This document shows positions 23,233-35,900 of a DNA stretch of 64,000 nt, piece by piece; the stretch's first letter is position 1, and every line of letters begins with the position of its first letter. Location of the stretch: the NCBI GenBank assembly GCA_017979445.1, contig CM030704.1:12941658-13005657 (forward strand), written 5' to 3'. Source of the stretch: Akebia trifoliata (lineage: Eukaryota > Streptophyta > Magnoliopsida > Ranunculales > Lardizabalaceae). Both the position numbers and the translations under genes were made by a program. The notes beneath the pieces are model-generated. The model was not told the origin of the DNA. It made no database searches and worked only from the letters and a program-made list of their open reading frames with translations.

Positions 23233-23585
23233 GGGAAATGTTCAGCAACAAACATTTTGGCAAAACATTTTTCAAAACATGGGTTAGAGGTTTTGGAATG
23301 GGCTGATTTTTGGTGAGAATGATCTCTACGGTGAGGTGATCATCATCACCAAAAATCAGCCCATTTCAAAACTTCTAACCCCATCAAAAATGATTTACAA
23401 AAAATGAACGGTCCACAATTTTTCAACTTGTAAACTGCGGCTAGAAGTTTTGAAATGGGCTGATTTTTGGTGAGAGTGATCTCCTCACTATAGAGATCAT
23501 CCTCACCAAAAATCAGCCCAATCCAAAACCTCTAACCCATGTTTTGAAAAATGTTTGTCAAAATGTTTGTTGCTGAACGGGACCC
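23233..23585. mobile_element. Palindromic MITE, 353 bp, double-hairpin form
   Basis: Ends GGGAAATGTTCAGCAAC and GTTGCTGAACGGGACCC are inverted repeats, extended inward by aaacattttg. It contains two ~100-bp palindromes (about 23282 and 23440) separated by a spacer with gaacggtccacaatttttc. A partial related end lies at 23174. Confidence 0.65.
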
Positions 23586-23935
23586 ATATATCTATATATA
23601 TATATTTTATTTTTTTTAAACTCAAAAAATCATTTTTTATTTTTTAATTTATCCGATATTTTCCCAACTTTATCGACTTTTTCCAAAGCTTTCTATTGCC
23701 GAATTATTCTGAATCCCTCCACCCTACCCAACCGAACTCCCCACAGTTACCAATGGGCGATCATTACAAACTATGAGTCATGGATAAAGATGAAAGGGTA
23801 TTTCTAGCTTGAAAGTATGGAAGTGACATTAATAATAGATAAAGTCAACAATAGGAATAAAATCATTATTGATCAAATAAGTCAACGGGGCACCCCCTTC
23901 AGCTTGAAAGAAGGGAGGGAGACAAGGCATGTCTT

Positions 23936-23998
23936 CTAAAGATTTTTCTGCAATATTTTGTCAGCAGCACTAAATATGGGAACGATATCCACTGGTAC
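23936..23998 (-). CDS. NUDX3: NUDX3-like last exon i
   Basis: 63 nt; VPVDIVPIFSAADKILQKNL then TAG at 23936-23938. Acceptor tcag. The 3' untranslated region would run toward the MITE cluster, about 350 bp away; no clear poly(A) signal was picked. Confidence 0.92.
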   Translation of the reverse strand, partial: VPVDIVPIFSAADKILQKNL

Positions 23999-26900
23999 CT
24001 GAAATCAATGGCAGATGATTAACATGACCAAATTTCAGTTTCGTTAATATTATGAAAATAAGGGGCTAAAAAAAACGTGTTTGATGATGATGATGATGAT
24101 TATTAAAGTGATGCTTCGTGGCATCATTGATCATTTATAAACGAATCTCTAAGTTAAAAACATTGAACACACCTAGTATCTTTGGCACTGTGTTTATATA
24201 TGGCCATTTCTCATTTATAATACTAGAATTTAGATTAAGCACTTATCTCTTGTGGTCGTTACAAATAAACGCAATTTTGATTGCAAGGCAAAACACTGGC
24301 AAATCATTTACTGTGGAAACTCGTATTTCACCGTGTTTGACAGCAAAGTAAATTTTAAAAGTGGGGATAAGGATTTGCTTCTTCAAGTGGAAAATCTTTT
24401 CTCACTGCTCCCCCCTAGGAAAACGATTTGCACAAGAGACCAAAATTTGGATCTCATAAATGCTCCCCACTTTGCATTTAAACTTAATATAATCAGGTCA
24501 TTTTGGTCAAAAACAAATAAAATTGCAACCCATGACTCCATAATCCCGATAATCAAGGTTGTTAGTTTTCAAAACTACAAAAAATATCCTTTTTAACAAT
24601 AATAATAATAATAATAAATAAATAAAAAAACCCTTATTGATTTGCATTTAAGAAAAGAGCACCATACCTTAATTTTTTCCAGTCTATCAAGTGCAACTCG
24701 CAATGGTTGCGTCATTTCGCAGTATTCCTGAAGGAGTGCCTTTGCAGCAGCTTTGTCACCTTTTGCCTGTATTGTTAGTATCTCCCTGCTTAAGCCCTCA
24801 ACAGCTCCTTCAACCTTTCAATAGCACAACAAATTTTATGCCTTGGAAATTTGTTCCTTGAGAACTCTAAATTGTAAAACTCAGAAACTATGGAATGGTA
24901 CCTCGGCAAAATTGACAGAAAATGTCCCATCTGAGTGTAAAATAAAAGCTCCTTTCTCGAATAACCAATTAAACTGCAAAGCTTGTCCTTTTCTGGTTCA
25001 TTTAGTAACAAATCAGTCAAAAATTGAATGCAGTAGCAGTAAACACTTAACGGGCCATTAAGTAAGATAAAACGATCAGTAACTACCCATGTGCTTCGTC
25101 TAACCCAAAACGTATTGATCGGAAGCATCCCGCAAGGAAAGAAACATACATAGACTTTACCAAGGTTTTCGGAAGCAATCCCTGCAGCAAGGAGAGAGAA
25201 AATTCATCAAATAGATCCCAATAAACATTTTAGGCCTTAAAATTAGAAGACTATCAAAGAGAACAAAAATTTTAAGTTATTTATTGGAGAAATAACTTTC
25301 AACATTAGAGAAGAAACAAACAAGTTTATTACCTTCAGCCTTAGTAGAATGACTCGATTTGGAAATTGTGAGCATTTTATTTCAGAGGGAATATAAAGTA
25401 CCAATGGCTAAACCCCCATGAAATAAGCTTACTACTATGAATTGCAATCTAATCAACAAATTGTAACCATCCAATCTATTGATTATTTGAACGATAAATG
25501 TGTGGTTATAATTAATCAACCGGGCTCGTTATTCACGTTGTAGATTGAAGTGGCATTGTTAATGATGTGGTGTATCTCATGCACTGAATTGCAATTCTTA
25601 CTCGTCTCCATCAAATGAATGTGTATCTTTGAGCACTATGAGTTTGTCAACATTCACACACCAAGAAGATGGCCGCCTTCGAAGAATTTTGTCGATGAAA
25701 AATTGCCTGGTGATCATCATTATGTTCATCATCAAAGCCTTATCCCAAAAACTTGTAATAAGGTGGAACAATTCACATTGCTTCATTCATTTCTCTCCAA
25801 TCCATGTTTTCTATTAATTCAAGTATTTCCATATCCACTCCATCAATCCAATGTCCTCTAGAAGCTTCAACTTGCATGTGTTCCTTCTAAAAAAGAAGGT
25901 TGTCAGTCTGAGTTGCAAATGATCAAACCATCTCAATCGACTTTCCCTTCGTTTATCACCTATTAAGGCTACTCCTACATTTTCATAAACGAGTTTATTT
26001 CTAATTTAATCTTTTCTGTCTATCCACTCATCCATCTTAGCATCCTCATCCAAGTTGTGCCAATCTATAAACATTTTTCTTGATCCTACAACATTTCACT
26101 CCATAACACATAGTCAAGTCTTACTAGGTTCCTATAAAATTTTCCTTTCAAATTGATTAAGCTACATCAGAAAGAGCACTTCAGAATCGCACCTCCCCAT
26201 TACCCATATAGCTTTAATTCTAAGGAAACTATCTATCTCAATTTCTCTCCATCTGTTGAATAACTCTATTTATTAGTGTTTTTATTTTTGTTGTCCTTTT
26301 TAGTCTTTTCAACTTATGAGAATATGTAATCACCTTTAAAGCCTAATTAGGGCTTAGTAATTAAATGATTATTGAGTTCTCTCAATTCAACTTGGTATCA
26401 AAGCCTACCTCATCGCCCCCACCCCTCCTTGCTACAAACCCCTTCCTCTCTTAAATCCATATTTAATAGATCTTGAAAGACACTTCTCGTCTTCGATTAG
26501 AACATCACTCCTAAAGGGGTTTTATCGTACCATGCGATAGAGTTGTTAGAATACATTAAAGCCCTACAGCAACAACAGAGTTGTTGTTAGGCCAAAACGA
26601 TGGCCCTTGGATCATCCACAGAACCTTGCGACAATAGTTGTGACAGTATCATAGTCTGTGGATGCCTTTGATGACCTGCGATAGCAACTGATTAGTCTGT
26701 GGAGACTTGCGATAGCACCTGGGGTGCCTTTGAAGACCTGCGACAACAACTGCATAACCTGTTGAGGCTTATGATAGCACTTGGGGTGCCTTTGGTTTCC
26801 GATCACAGCAGCAAGGCTGTTTCGGGGTTATGCTCACATCAGTGTGGTTGTTTGAAGGTAACAACAACAACTTGTTGTTTGAAGCTTACGGCAGCACCAA

Positions 26901-29900
26901 AACTGCCCCTTGGTGCCCTACGATTGAGTTAATTACTATTCTGGTCACCTACAACAGTATTTGATCACCTTCCACGTCTTACGATTGTGTATTGCCACCT
27001 TTAGGGTGCTGCGATCAATTTCTTATTTGAACTCTCTTCAAACCAAAGCACATTGACTTTTTGATGGCCTCCGAGACATCTTTTTCCTCGATCACTAGTA
27101 ATAGTGATGGATCGGGTGGTCTTCCCTCTCATTCGACCGACTTTCCAGGCATCCAAATTACCACCTTGAAATTAGATGGTCCTAATTATCTTCTTTGGGC
27201 ACGATCGGTTGAAATGTTTATTGGTGGAAAAGGAAAAATCAGTTACCTCACAGGGGCAGACAAACAACCTACACTAGGGGTGTCAATGGATAGCCGAAAT
27301 CCGACTTCGACTTCGAATTCGAATTCGAAAATCCGGATATTATCAGAAATTTTCGGATATCGGATTCGGATTCGGATGTTATTTTATAATTCGAATGAGT
27401 TTCGGATACGAATTCGGATATTGCAAAATCCGATTCGATAATATCCGGTCCGATATAATATACATATTATGTATTCATGTTTTACAACAAAACTTTTATA
27501 TATGTATATATAAGTGTCGTGTATGCATGTTATACAACAAAACAAAACTTTTTAACTTTATCTTCTCTCACGTCTCACCGCACAAGATCCAGTAGCCATT
27601 AACGATCGGTGAGGGGTTTTTCGACTGTGAGTTCCATACCCATCGTCTTCTCCGGCCGGCGACATCTAGGTACACATTTTCTCTTCCTCTCTCTCTCTCT
27701 CTCTTCCTTTCTCTCGCCTCTCGGTAAAATCCGACCGACGGACCATAACCATCGTGACCGACAAGCTTCCAAAGATACACACTCTCTCTCTCTCTCTTAC
27801 ACACACAATAAAACCCTATTTTATCCGATTTAAAGACTGAAATAGTTAGAAGATTAAAAAACAAAATGAAAATCGATTTGTTTTTTTTACCGATTGAGAA
27901 TGATGGTATTTTATAACATTTTTTTTTTCGAATCGAATATTATCGAATATCCGATACACTTTTCGAATTCAAATTCGAATGTTTGTTAGTGATATCGGAT
28001 CGGATTCGGATTCGAATTCGGATATCATCATTTTTTTTCGGATTCGAATTCGGATATAGTACTATCCGTTGACAGCCCTAACCTACGCCAGCTAACACTA
28101 CTTACCCCCAATGGTTTGCTAATAACTCTATGGTCCGTTCTTGACTGGTTACATCTATGCAACCACACATTACTGTTGATTTTATGTTCTCCAAGACCGC
28201 AAGCCAGATATGGGAGTCCACAAAGAGTATTTACTCGCAACGTCAAAACAATGTCCAGATCTTTAATTTAGAGCGTGAGATTTCCCGCCTTTTACAAGGT
28301 GACTCTTCAATCACCACCTATATATCACAACTTCGTGCTCAATGGGAAGAGTTGACCTTTTATTTCTCGTCCTATGCTTGAAAAGACACTCTTGATGAGG
28401 TATTATATGCGTCGATTATGGATAAGAATCGAGTCTTTTAGTTTTTAACCGATCTTCGGGATGAGTTTGAGTATACAAGAGTTCATTTATTGGATATAGA
28501 TCCCTTTCTGTCCCTACAAATTACGTATTCTTATGTCTTAACTGATGAGAGTCGTCATACGACAGTCCTACCCCACTCTTCTGGAGACCACTCTACAATG
28601 CTTGTTCTTATACCTTCTCCACAGCCTCCCAGTCGATCTCTGCCTAACATCAACAATATAAGTGTGATCATTGTGGAAAGTTGGGTCACGTGAAGGTCTG
28701 TTGCTATGCGCTTCATGGTCATCCTAATTAACAATGTCAACTGTCTCAACGATTGACAAGTTCGGTATCTATGTCCCAGGCTGAGATTGACAAGTTCAGG
28801 CAATTTTTCAATCAAATGGAAACTTCATCTCAGCTGGTATCTACTTTCGCTCACTCAGGTACCTTTGCATTTACACACAGTATTTCCACCACTTCCTCAC
28901 CATGGATCATTTATTCTGGTGCTCAAATAACATGATCGGTACGTCCTCCCTATTCAACACCTATAGTGTTTGTTCTAGTCATCGCAAGGTTCCCCTTGAT
29001 GATGGTTCTTTATCTATTATCACTGGTCAAAGTCATTTTTCTATTACACCTTCTTTATCCTTAACTAATTCACTGCATGTTTCTCAACTTACTATTATCT
29101 TATCTCTGTTAGTAACATTACCAAACATTTGAATTGTAGTGTAATCTTTTATCCCTCTCATTGTGTCTTTCAAGATCTGGAGTCGAAGAGGACGATTGGC
29201 ACTAGATGTGAAATGAATGGCTTGTATCTCTTGGACCCACTAATTTTACCTAGCACTCAATTCTGTTTCTCAACTTAGTAGTCGCAGTCAGACTAATAAG
29301 GCAATGCATTGGCACTTACACTTAGACCATATTTCCTTTGGATATTTGAAACACATGTTCCCTCTTTTATTTAATAATGCCAATTTGCTTAATATTTCTT
29401 ATGAAACTTGTCAATTAGCTAAACATGTTCATTCTCATTGTCCTATTAATATGAATACTACTGCACTTGCTCTATTTGACCTAATACAGCCTAATGTATG
29501 GGGTCCTTCCCCCGTCGCATCCACTATTGATTTTCGATATTTTGTCTTGTTCATCAATGACCACAGCCGTACCACTTGGGTCTATCGTATGAAACACAAG
29601 AGTGAAGTATATGGATTTTCAAGCAATTTCTTGTTATGGTTCATACCCAGTTTGGTCGTACCATCAAGACTTTTCGTTCAAATTATGGTACGAAATATAC
29701 CTATAATGAGGTATTGAAGTTTTGTTTAGAGTCTGGCATTGAGCATCAAATATCCAACGTTAAGACTAGTTGACCAGAAAGGAAAAATCGCCATATTTTG
29801 GAAATAACCCGTGCCCTCTCTATTGGCATGAACGTGCCACAATCCTATTGGGCCGATGCAGTTCTTACTGTTGTTTACCTTATTAACTGGACCCCCTCCC

Positions 29901-32900
29901 GGGTTCTTTAGTTTGCTACTCCCTTCCTTCAGCTCCATCCGGATCATTCATTTTTTCCACTTCTTTCGCATGTGTTTGGGTGCGTCTGCTTTGTTCAAAT
30001 TCTTAACCAAACTCGTACTAAACTTGACCCTAAGCCATAAAATGTATTTTTTTAGATTATTCCTCTACCCAATAAGGATACCACTGTTATCATCCTCCCT
30101 CTCGAAGGCGTTTCATTTCTCGGGATGTTTTTTTCTTTGAACATACCCCATATTACATTGAGTCAATTGATATTCAATCTGAGTGATTTCCTCTAGATTC
30201 CCCTGATGATGACATCTTTACCTTGTTTTCCTCTTCCCATTCTTGTTCCTCCGTCTGCATTTCCTGTCAGTCCGTCACCTCCTCCAATGCAGATTTACTC
30301 TTGGCAGCCCCGCAATACTACTATCACTTCTAAGCTAGACCAGCTCACTTCCTTGTCTCCAGCTCTGCCTCCTACTATCCCTTGTGATGATCATCTTATC
30401 GCTACTTACAAGGGTAAGCACACTTGTACTTATCCCATTTCTGATTATGCTCTCTCACCCTCCTATTGGAGTTTTCTTGCTTTTGTTTCCGTTGTTTCTC
30501 TTCCTAATGTTTTTGCAGAGGCTATTGTCCATCTTAAGTGGCGAGCAACTGTGATTGATGAATTGAATGCTCTTAAAGAAACTCAGAATTAGGAACTAGT
30601 TCCTCTTCCGCCTGGGAGTAAGTTTGTGAGATGCCACTGGGTGTTCACCATTAAGCATAATCCTGATGGTTCTATTATTCGTTATAAGGCCCGTCTGGTA
30701 GCTAAAGGTCATGCTCAGTGTAGAGGTCATTTTTGTGATTGACCTTGAGATCTCATTTTTAACAAGATCATTTACTAATAAATCATAGAAATCATGAAAA
30801 ATAACGAAAAAGAACACAAAAAGATTTTTTATGTGGTTTGGCAAACGTGCCTACTTCCACGAGCTCAAGGAGCCGTTTCATTATAAATCTCAGATTTACA
30901 TAGTCTCCTCTCTCTCTCTCTCTATCTTTCCTCCTCCCCCCCTTTTACAATATCCTCAAGGTCTTTAAATAGAGAAACCCTAATTAGAGTCTTAAACCTA
31001 ATTAATTACAATTGACCACATTGTCCCTTATAAAAAATAACTACATAAAAAAAAAAAATCCTTTTAAATTAGGATTCTTCCTTCATAAACTAGAATACTC
31101 TTCAAATAATGCCACGTGTCTGCCTCGGGATGTGTGTTTATAGTGTAAATGAACAATCCAGATGAAAAACGATTTTATCCCTCCACACAACCCCCTCTCG
31201 AAGGTGAAGATTGATACATCAAGATCCACCTTCCAGAAATACTTTTGACTTAATTAAGCACCATCGAACTAGTATGATTCTTGATCCCCTGGGCTTATTT
31301 TTTGCAAATTTGATATTCAACTCAATTGAGCCTCCATAATAAATAGATGTTCCAATAATAGACTTAACTATGAACTGTACTTGATTTCCTTTATGAGCCA
31401 AAATTCTGATAAATGCTAGAAAAACCGACCGAAATCCCAGATCGGGCTTGGATCGCAGAATGATCCAAAACTTTGATAAATAATAAAAGAACCAACCAAA
31501 ATCTTAGATCGAGCTTGGATCCCAAAACAATCCAAGACTTTGGTAATAGAAGAACCGACCGAAGTCCCAGATTGGACTTGGATCCCAAAATGATCCAAGA
31601 CTTGGATAATAGAAGAACCGACCGAAGTCTCAAATCAGGCTTAGATCCCAAAATGATCCAAGACTTAGATAATCAATAGAATAACCAACCGTATTGGATT
31701 TCACATCACTCACCTCATAGAGTGATGCTCGGTTCTGGGAGGAATCAACCTTATTAGAGTTTCGTGCCACTCACCTCATAGAGTGACACACGGGTCCACA
31801 GAGGGAATCGACCTTATTAGAGTTTTGTGCCACTCACCTCATAGAGTGACACACGGGTCCGTAGAGGGAACTGACCTTATTAGAATTTCATGCAACTCAC
31901 CTCATAGAGTGACACACGGGTCCGTAAAGGGAACCAACCTTTTCACCTTATAAAAATTTGCTGAACCGACTTGAAAAACTTGAACCAATAGAGATCACAA
32001 CGTTCATAAAATATAATCATTTTATCTTGGTGGGTTAGAATTATGGGCTGAACCTCCCACATCAACGGAGTCCTTAAACTCAATCAAGTTGGGTACGACG
32101 TTAGCCCCCATACTACTTTAAATCGAGCCTCCTCAAGTAACAAATTAGGTCACATGGGACCCTTATTACGAGCTCGAACTAAGCCCCCAATCATACAACA
32201 ATAAATTGAATTATAAATTAAGCTACTTAACTCACTGGAGTCTGTAGACTCGATCGAGTTGGACATGGAACTATCCCCCAAAATTTTCTTTTTGTCGAGC
32301 CAACCAAACAAATAATTGGGACCAAACTAGGCCCCCAAGCATTAGCCCCCATGTTAATTTAATGATGAGTTAACTCGCGTAATATATAGGGTCACATAGC
32401 ACTTTATTATGCGCGTGACCTAAGCCCCCGAGCGACTTTGTTAACCCGGTGCGATTTGGTGGGAATTGGGGGTCCCTAATAAATCAAATCGGTCCAATGC
32501 ACATTTCTTAACTTTTTGTTTCCTTATACAAGAATGTGGATCCAATATACAACAAATACTAATGTGTGTACCTTTTATTACTATTGCTATTTATTTTATT
32601 GGACAAGCCAAGCAATGAAATTAAATTTTCTATATTTACCTTTTTAATGTAAATAATAAATAATACCTGATAGAATCGGTGTTTTACTTATAGGTATCCT
32701 TCCTGCGGAGTACGTTCGTTGTGAGAGTGCACGAGCCCCTGAGCAAGCATTGAAGCTGTTGGTGACAACCCATGGCTACATAAATCAATATGGGTCATGA
32801 ACCCATTAAATAAGTTTGGAAATATCATGTTGGTCCTGGTGATATCAACACCTTCAAGCATTGTAGCTGCTGGTGACAACCCATGGCTACAATAAACAAT

Positions 32901-35900
32901 TAGGGTCATGAACCCATTAAATAAGTTTGGAAATATCATGTTGGTCCTGGCAATATCAACACCTTCACAACTTAACCCAAACTTTTTATCTTCTGTTTCT
33001 TTCATTCTTAGTCTCCTCCGCATTTCATCGAACACCCGGTTGGCATCATCAATCTTGCCTTCAGAATAAGGATCAATAGCCATAGAACCATATCTAGCCA
33101 ACCTAGGAACCCTTCCTCTAACAATTAAGCCTTTAATCCCTTCCATGCTTTCCCTTCCAAAATGCCCAAAGCCTTTAGTCTCTTCCTCGATATCTTGCCA
33201 AGAATTTCCATGGCTTACCAGAACCTATACAACATCACCCACCAAAGATAAAATTAGTGAGGTGAAAACAAGAGGTAGCCCCATCAAGAAACCCAATGGT
33301 CTGCCCCTTCTTCCTTCATCTCTCTTTTTTTTTTTCTTTTTACAACCCCTTTTTATTCTCGCTGCTAGAGCCCTCAAACCTGAGTTTTTTATTAAGAATC
33401 CGTGTGTACCCTTAGACAACGGGCACGATTTGAACCATGGTTGCCACCATTAATCCTCAGTGTAATCTACTGCCAATCGGCACCTCCCACACGGTTTTAC
33501 ATCAACCTTCTCAAAATCCTCTCCCTTTCTTCCTCGGCCAAATTAAAATAAAAAACCCTCAATCATCGAAGGGTTCCTCTAGGTGATAGCCCCAAATTTC
33601 TGATAGAGACCTCATAACTAAACATGGCTTCTTTAATTTGATTTCACCAACGTGATTTTCGTGAGTGTTCCTCCTTCGTTTCCCACGGACGGCGCCAATT
33701 GTGGAGATCATTTTTGTGATTGACCTCGGGATCCCATTTTTAACAAGATCATTTACCAATAAATCATAGAAATCATGAAAAAATAACGAAAAAGAAAAAG
33801 AACACAAAAAGATTTTTTACGTGGTTCGGCAAACGTGCCTACGTCCACGGGCTCGGGGAGCCATTTCATTATAAATCTAAGATTTACATAGTCTCCTCTC
33901 CCCATCTCCATCTTTCCTCCTCCCCCTTTTTACAATAGCCTCAAGGTCTTTAAATAGAGAAACCCTAATTAGAGTCTTAACCCTAATTAATTACAATTGA
34001 CCACATTATCCTTTATCCAAAATAACAATTACATAAAAAAAAAGGGGAAGAATCCTTTTAAATTAGGATTCTTCCTTCATAAACTAGAATACTCTTCAAA
34101 TAATGCCACGTGTCTACCTCGGAATGTGTGTTTATAGTGTAGATGAACAATCCAGATGAAAAACGATTTTATCCCTCCACACATGGCTCGGCTGCCAGGG
34201 ATCAAACCCAGGTCACCCGCGTGACAGGCGGGAATACTCACCACTATACTACAATGACATGTCACTCTAACCCATAATTCTAATCCACCAAGATAAAATG
34301 ATTATATTCTACGAACGTTGTGATCTTTGTTGGTTCAAGTTTTTCAGGTTAATTCAACAAATATTTATAAGGCGAGAAGGTCGGATCCTAATAAGGTCGA
34401 TTCCCTCTACAGACCCGTGTGTCACTTTATGAGGTGAGTAGCACGAAATTCTAATAAGGTCGGTTCCCTCTGTGGACCCGTGTGTCACTCTATGAGGTGA
34501 GTTGCACGAAACTCTAATAAGGTCGGTTCCCTCTGCGGACCCGTGTGTCACTCCATGAGATAAGTGGCACGAAACTCTAATAAGGTCAGTTCCCTCTATG
34601 GACCCATGTGTCACTCAATGAGGTGAGTGGCATGAAACTCTAATAAGGTCGGTCTCTCCCGGACCCGAACATCACTCTATGAGATGAGTGATGTGAAATC
34701 CAATACAGTTGGTTATTCTTCTGATTATCAAAATCTTGGATCATTTTGGGATCCAAACTTGATCTGGAACTTCGGCCGGTTCTTCTATTATCTAAGTCTT
34801 GGATCATTTTGGGATCCAAGCCTGATCTGGGACTTCGGTCGGTTCTTCTATTATCAAAGTTTTGGATTGTTTTGGGATCCAAGCCCGATCTGGGATTTCG
34901 GTCGGTTCTGTGGTTATTTATCAAAGTCTTGGATCATTTTGGGATCCAAGCCCGATCTAGGATTTCGGTCAATTCTTTTATTATTTATCAAAGTCTTGGA
35001 TCATTCTGGGATCCAAGCCTGATCTGGGATTTCGGTCGGTTCTTCTAGCATTTATCGGAATTTTGGCTCATTAAGAAAATCAAATCTAGCTCACAGTCAA
35101 GTCTATTATTGGAACATCTATTTATTATGGGAGCTCAATTGAGTTGAATATCAAGTTCGCAAAAAATAAGCTTCGGAGATCAAGAATCATACTAGTTCGA
35201 TGGTACTCAATCAAGTCAGAAGTATTTCTCGAAGGCAGATCTTGATGTATCAATCTCTACCTTTGAGAGGGGGTTGTGTGGAGGGATAAAATCGTTTTTC
35301 ATCTGGATTGTTCATCTACACTATAAACACACATCCCGAGGCAGACACATGGCATTATTTGAAGAGTATTCTAGTTTATGAAGGAAGAATGCTAATTTAA
35401 AAGGATTCTTCCCCTTTTTTTTATGCAATTGTTATTTTGGATAAGGAACAATGTGGTCAATTGTAATTAATTAGGGTTAAAACTCTAATTAGGGTTTCTC
35501 TTTATAAAAACCTTGAGGCTATCGTAAAAGGGGGGGGAGGAAGAAAGATAGATCTATAGTGAAACGACTCCCCGAGCCCATGGACGGAGGCACGTTTGCC
35601 AAACCACGTAAAAAACCTTCTTGTGTTCTTTTTCTTTTTCGTTATTTTTTCATGATTTCTATGATTTATTGGTGAATAATCTTGTTAAAAATGAGATCTC
35701 GAGGTCAATCACAAAAATGACCTCCACACCCAGACTTATGGAATTCATAATCAGGAGGCATTTGTTCTTGTTGCCAAGATGACCACCATTCGAGTTCTTT
35801 TTTCTATTGCTGTTATCAGAGGGTGGCCCCTCTTTCAGTTAGATATCAAGAATGCATTTCTTAATGGTGATCTTCAGGAAGAGTCTATATGGTCTAACCT

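Larger units (their letters stand above)
30719..35728. mobile_element. Compound non-autonomous LTR element D with inverted organisation
   Basis: Layout: 3' LTR (-) 30719-31189, internal (-), 5' LTR (-) 33700-34183, tRNA-Asp-like sequence 34187-34258, then a 5'-truncated second copy in plus orientation (34263-35274) with its 3' LTR (+) 35275-35728. Both outer ends are therefore U5 ends (TGTAGAGGTC... and ...GACCTCCACA). The whole is flanked by CTCAG (30714-30718) and CCCAG (35729-35733), and C1 coding sequence continues across it in frame, so it behaves as one insertion. No pol is present. Confidence 0.82.

Noticed and set aside
23070..23316. ORFs over the TA repeats (YIYIYI).
   Set aside because: Pure low-complexity artefact.
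34184..34258. A functional tRNA-Asp gene.
   Set aside because: The acceptor stem pairs at only a few positions and the sequence is embedded at an LTR junction.
34263..35728. Element D's second half as an independent later insertion.
   Set aside because: No target duplication surrounds it alone; the duplication surrounds the whole 5-kb compound.
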